The position numbers and the translations under genes are program-made. The notes beneath the pieces were generated by a model. The model worked only from the letters and a program-made list of their open reading frames with translations, did no database searches and was not told where the DNA came from. Shown one piece after another: positions 61,604 to 64,000 of a stretch of DNA of 64,000 nt (position 1 is the stretch's first letter; the number at the start of each line of letters is the position of its first letter). Location: positions 1 to 64,000 of the forward strand of contig NZ_JASBRE010000019.1 in NCBI RefSeq assembly GCF_029960815.1, read 5' to 3'. This DNA is from Pseudomonas sp. AL03 (GTDB lineage Bacteria > Pseudomonadota > Gammaproteobacteria > Pseudomonadales > Pseudomonadaceae).

Positions 61604-62629
61604 TTACGGATTTCGCACCTTGTCCAGGACTGCCAGGGAGCGTGATGCGTTGAGCACCAGCCCGTAGCTGAGCTTGTCGTAGGTGCGGAAAACCATCAGC
61701 AAACCGGCGCGCTCATCCGGGATTTTCAGTGGCTGACCGGTGATTCGGTCACGCACGGTCTCGCCGGTTTTCATCACCACCAGCACATTGCCTTCGGCGA
61801 GACCATCGCGTCGGCCCTTATTCAGCGTGACCACATCCAGTGCGCCAATCTGCGTGACACCGCGCGGCACGTCGATGATCAACCCGTTGATCTCGGTTGT
61901 TGGCGCACTGGGCATGAAGGTCGAGTTGATCGATCGCTCTTCACCGCTGAACAAGCGGTCGCCGAGGCGGACCTCTTGAGTCGTGCGTTGCAGCGCCAGG
62001 GTGGCGACGTCGCCTTCGGTGGCCACAATCTCGCCGCTGCCGATGTCGTCGGCATTGATCCCCAAAAACTCTTTACTGCCAGGATCGGTGTAGATCTTGC
62101 CCTGACGGAAGATGCCGTAAACCGGCTGGTCTGGGTCGAAGTGGCCGCGAGCAAAGATTCGGTCACCGGAGCCACTGAGCACGCGCTCGGCATCGCCGGC
62201 GACGATATAAGGCGCCTTGTCGAAGTCCTTGACCGTGTCGACGATGCGGTTGCTCAGCAGAAAGCTGTTGATCGATTGCAGCGGAATGCTCGGGATGGCG
62301 TCGGCTACCGGGCTGCTGCGGATGCGTGGCGAAAGCTTGATGGTGCCCCTGGAAGCGCCGCGGTTAAGGGTCAGGCGTGGCTGCCCGTTGACGTAGACCA
62401 GCGAAAGCGAGTCGCCGGGGTAGATGAGATTGGGGTTTTCGATCTGTGGATTGGCCTGCCAGAGCTCCGGCCATTTCCACGGCTCACGGAGGAATTTCCC
62501 CGATATGGCCCAGAGTGTGTCACCCGATACCACGGTGTATTGCTGTGGAAAACCTTCCTTGAGTTGCACTTGCCCGTGCGCCAAACCGGCCGAGACCAGA
62601 AGGAGCAAGGCGAGTAGTGATTTCCTCAT
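61604..62629 (-). CDS. tsaP: LysM-domain protein TsaP
   Basis: 341 residues: signal peptide ending at AHGQ, a LysM domain (about 30-80; YTVVSGDTLWAISGKFL, WPELWQANPQIENPNLIYPGD in part) and a FlgT-like C-terminal region. The P. aeruginosa gene beside def is TsaP, a peptidoglycan-binding protein that anchors the type IV pilus secretin. The start at 62629 gives the signal peptide; the longer frame is not credible. Divergent from def. Confidence 0.9.
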   Translation of the reverse strand: MRKSLLALLLLVSAGLAHGQVQLKEGFPQQYTVVSGDTLWAISGKFLREPWKWPELWQANPQIENPNLIYPGDSLSLVYVNGQPRLTLNRGASRGTIKLSPRIRSSPVADAIPSIPLQSINSFLLSNRIVDTVKDFDKAPYIVAGDAERVLSGSGDRIFARGHFDPDQPVYGIFRQGKIYTDPGSKEFLGINADDIGSGEIVATEGDVATLALQRTTQEVRLGDRLFSGEERSINSTFMPSAPTTEINGLIIDVPRGVTQIGALDVVTLNKGRRDGLAEGNVLVVMKTGETVRDRITGQPLKIPDERAGLLMVFRTYDKLSYGLVLNASRSLAVLDKVRNP

Positions 62630-62798
62630 GCGGTGAATCCCTTTATTATGTGCGTTCGCGTGAAACGCCAGAGCCCCCGTGGCTCGCTCCTGACTCTTCT
62701 CGAAAAGAAGGGAGCTACGTTTTACAACGGTAGCCTGCATCTTCGGACCCGCCAGGCCATCGACCCGACATTACCTCACACGTGCAGCAATTAAGCTT

Positions 62799-63305
62799 AT
62801 GGCCATTTTAGACATCCTCGAATTCCCCGACTCGCGCCTGCGTACTATCGCCAAACCTGTGGCCGTAGTGGACGACGAAGTGCGTCAGTTGGTCGATGAC
62901 ATGTTTGAAACAATGTATGAAGCGCCAGGCATCGGTCTCGCCGCGACCCAGGTCAACGTGCACAAACGTATCGTCGTGATGGACCTCTCCGAAGACCGCA
63001 GCGAACCACGGGTGTTCATCAACCCCGAGTTCGAAACCCTGACCGACGAGATGGAGCAATATCAGGAAGGCTGCCTCTCGGTGCCGGGCTTCTACGAAAA
63101 CGTCGATCGCCCGCAGAAGGTCAAAATCAAGGCCCTGGACCGCAACGGCCAGCCTTACGAACTGATCGCCGAAGGCCTGCTCGCGGTGTGCATCCAGCAT
63201 GAATGCGACCACCTGAACGGCAAATTGTTCGTTGACTACCTGTCCAGTCTCAAACGCGACCGAATCAAGAAGAAACTGGAAAAGCTCCATCGCCAGAACG
63301 CTTGA
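62799..63305 (+). CDS. def: peptide deformylase
   Basis: Removes the formyl group from nascent proteins. 168 residues; motif 1 GIGLAATQV near residue 45, motif 2 EGCLSVP near 88 and motif 3 QHECDHLNG (HExxH) near 130, the metal ligands being the Cys and two His. Followed by a terminator and then fmt. Confidence 0.98.
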   Translation: MAILDILEFPDSRLRTIAKPVAVVDDEVRQLVDDMFETMYEAPGIGLAATQVNVHKRIVVMDLSEDRSEPRVFINPEFETLTDEMEQYQEGCLSVPGFYENVDRPQKVKIKALDRNGQPYELIAEGLLAVCIQHECDHLNGKLFVDYLSSLKRDRIKKKLEKLHRQNA

Positions 63306-63317
63306 TGCCCTCCTTTC

Positions 63318-63345
63318 AAAGGCTTGCTGCGGCAAGCCTTTTTCT
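63318..63345 (+). terminator. terminator between def and fmt
   Basis: AAAGGCTTGC and GCAAGCCTTT pair around TGCG, followed by T-rich sequence (ttcttttc). Only 18 bases separate it from the fmt start, so fmt may be expressed through read-through. Confidence 0.75.
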
Positions 63346-63362
63346 TTTCAGAGATTGCTTCC

Positions 63363-64000
63363 ATGACTGAGCCACTGCGCATCGTCTTTGCCGGCACCCC
63401 GGAATTCGCCGCCGATCACCTCAAGGCCCTGCTCGACAGCCCTTATGAGATCGTCGCGGTCTACACCCAACCGGACCGTCCGGCGGGACGTGGGCAAAAG
63501 CTGATGCCGAGCCCGGTCAAGCAGCTGGCGCTGGAAAACAACATCCCGGTGCTACAACCGCCGACGCTGCGCAACGAAGACGCTCAGGCTGAACTGGCCA
63601 CGCTCAAGCCGGACTTGCTGGTGGTGGTCGCCTACGGCCTGATCCTGCCGCAAGTGGTGTTGGATATTCCGCGCCTGGGCTGCATCAACAGCCACGCATC
63701 CTTGCTGCCACGCTGGCGCGGTGCGGCGCCGATCCAGCGCGCCGTGGAAGCGGGCGACAGCGAAAGCGGCGTGACTGTGATGCGCATGGAACTGGGCCTC
63801 GACACCGGGCCGATGCTGCTGAAAGTCACCACGCCGATCACCGGTGAAGACACGGGGGGCAGTCTCCACGACCGTCTGGCGCAAATGGGTCCGCCAGCCG
63901 TGATCCAGGCGATTGCCGGCCTCGCTGCGGGCACTCTGGAAGGTGACGTGCAGGACGACAGCCTCGCCACCTACGCGCACAAATTGAACAAGGATGAAGC
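63363..64000 (+). CDS. fmt: methionyl-tRNA formyltransferase (partial, runs off the window)
   Basis: Formylates the initiator Met-tRNA. About 212 codons are visible from ATG 63363 to the edge, without a stop. Family motifs: [19 protein letters not shown] at the start, [15 protein letters not shown] near 36, and the catalytic [17 protein letters not shown] near 110. The C-terminal tRNA-binding domain lies beyond the window. Confidence 0.96.
   Translation, partial: MTEPLRIVFAGTPEFAADHLKALLDSPYEIVAVYTQPDRPAGRGQKLMPSPVKQLALENNIPVLQPPTLRNEDAQAELATLKPDLLVVVAYGLILPQVVLDIPRLGCINSHASLLPRWRGAAPIQRAVEAGDSESGVTVMRMELGLDTGPMLLKVTTPITGEDTGGSLHDRLAQMGPPAVIQAIAGLAAGTLEGDVQDDSLATYAHKLNKDE

Overview
The window is about 64 kb of a Pseudomonas chromosome, most likely from the P. 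fluorescens group. The evidence is gene content and order: blocks that I recall as PA0104-PA0114 (aa3 oxidase), PA5479-PA5505 (polA, dsbA, kinB/algB, znu, met) and PA0018-PA0025 (fmt, def, tsaP, dprA, tsaC, qor, hemF, aroE) in P. aeruginosa are present nearly intact. Short palindromic repeats with the 'GGAGCGAGGCTTGCCCGCGAAG' core are typical of fluorescent pseudomonads. The def-fmt end points towards dnaA/oriC, so the origin probably lies beyond the right edge. I see no tRNA, rRNA, CRISPR array, prophage, IS element or transposase.

Layout. 0.1-9.7 kb: an uncharacterised 216-aa protein, then the aa3-type cytochrome c oxidase operon coxB-coxA-ctaG-coxC, a SURF1 gene, a small membrane protein, ctaA, cyoE and a SCO/SenC gene: structural subunits, Cu delivery and haem A synthesis together. 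A small antisense gene sits inside this operon. 9.8-12.3 kb: metNIQ methionine ABC importer. 12.6-14.7 kb: large-subunit catalase KatE. 15.6-18.7 kb: zinc uptake znuA divergent from zur-znuC-znuB. 18.7-23.8 kb: thrB, a DUF2782 protein, polA, a Spot42-position sRNA (ErsA-like) and the GTPase gene yihA. 24.0-28.8 kb: two c-type cytochromes, dsbA, an EEP-family hydrolase and dgcP. 28.9-34.5 kb: ampDh2, a CSS/EAL phosphodiesterase and kinB/algB. 34.9-39.3 kb: small envelope proteins including an Ivy lysozyme inhibitor, gltP and a Gate-domain transporter. 39.4-42.9 kb: an Mla/Pqi-like lipid ABC transporter. 42.9-49.7 kb: a DUF5924/DUF2914 membrane protein, an M16 peptidase, a Na/Pi cotransporter-like protein, TerC and a CitMHS transporter. 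50-56.7 kb: small metabolic genes, then the choline-O-sulfate locus (LysR regulator, betC, choX) and a SulP permease. 56.8-64 kb: aroE-hemF, qor, tsaC, dprA, tsaP, def and the start of fmt.

Most of the window is ordinary core genome; I did not find a clearly new multi-gene system. The best leads are regulatory. There are AlgU-type promoters before the ErsA-like sRNA and dsbA, in a window that also holds kinB/algB. A near-perfect Anr box lies in the hemF-qor gap, and a sigma-S-like -10 precedes coxB. A palindromic LysR site overlaps the start codon of the choline-sulfate regulator. A 40-codon basic ORF with a strong ribosome-binding site ends inside a 10-bp inverted repeat between ivy and gltP. 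Three separate families of intergenic inverted repeats are also present.

Starts were moved from the longest reading frame where a ribosome-binding site, family N-terminus or overlap supported it. Family names come from my own reading of sequence motifs, not from a database search.
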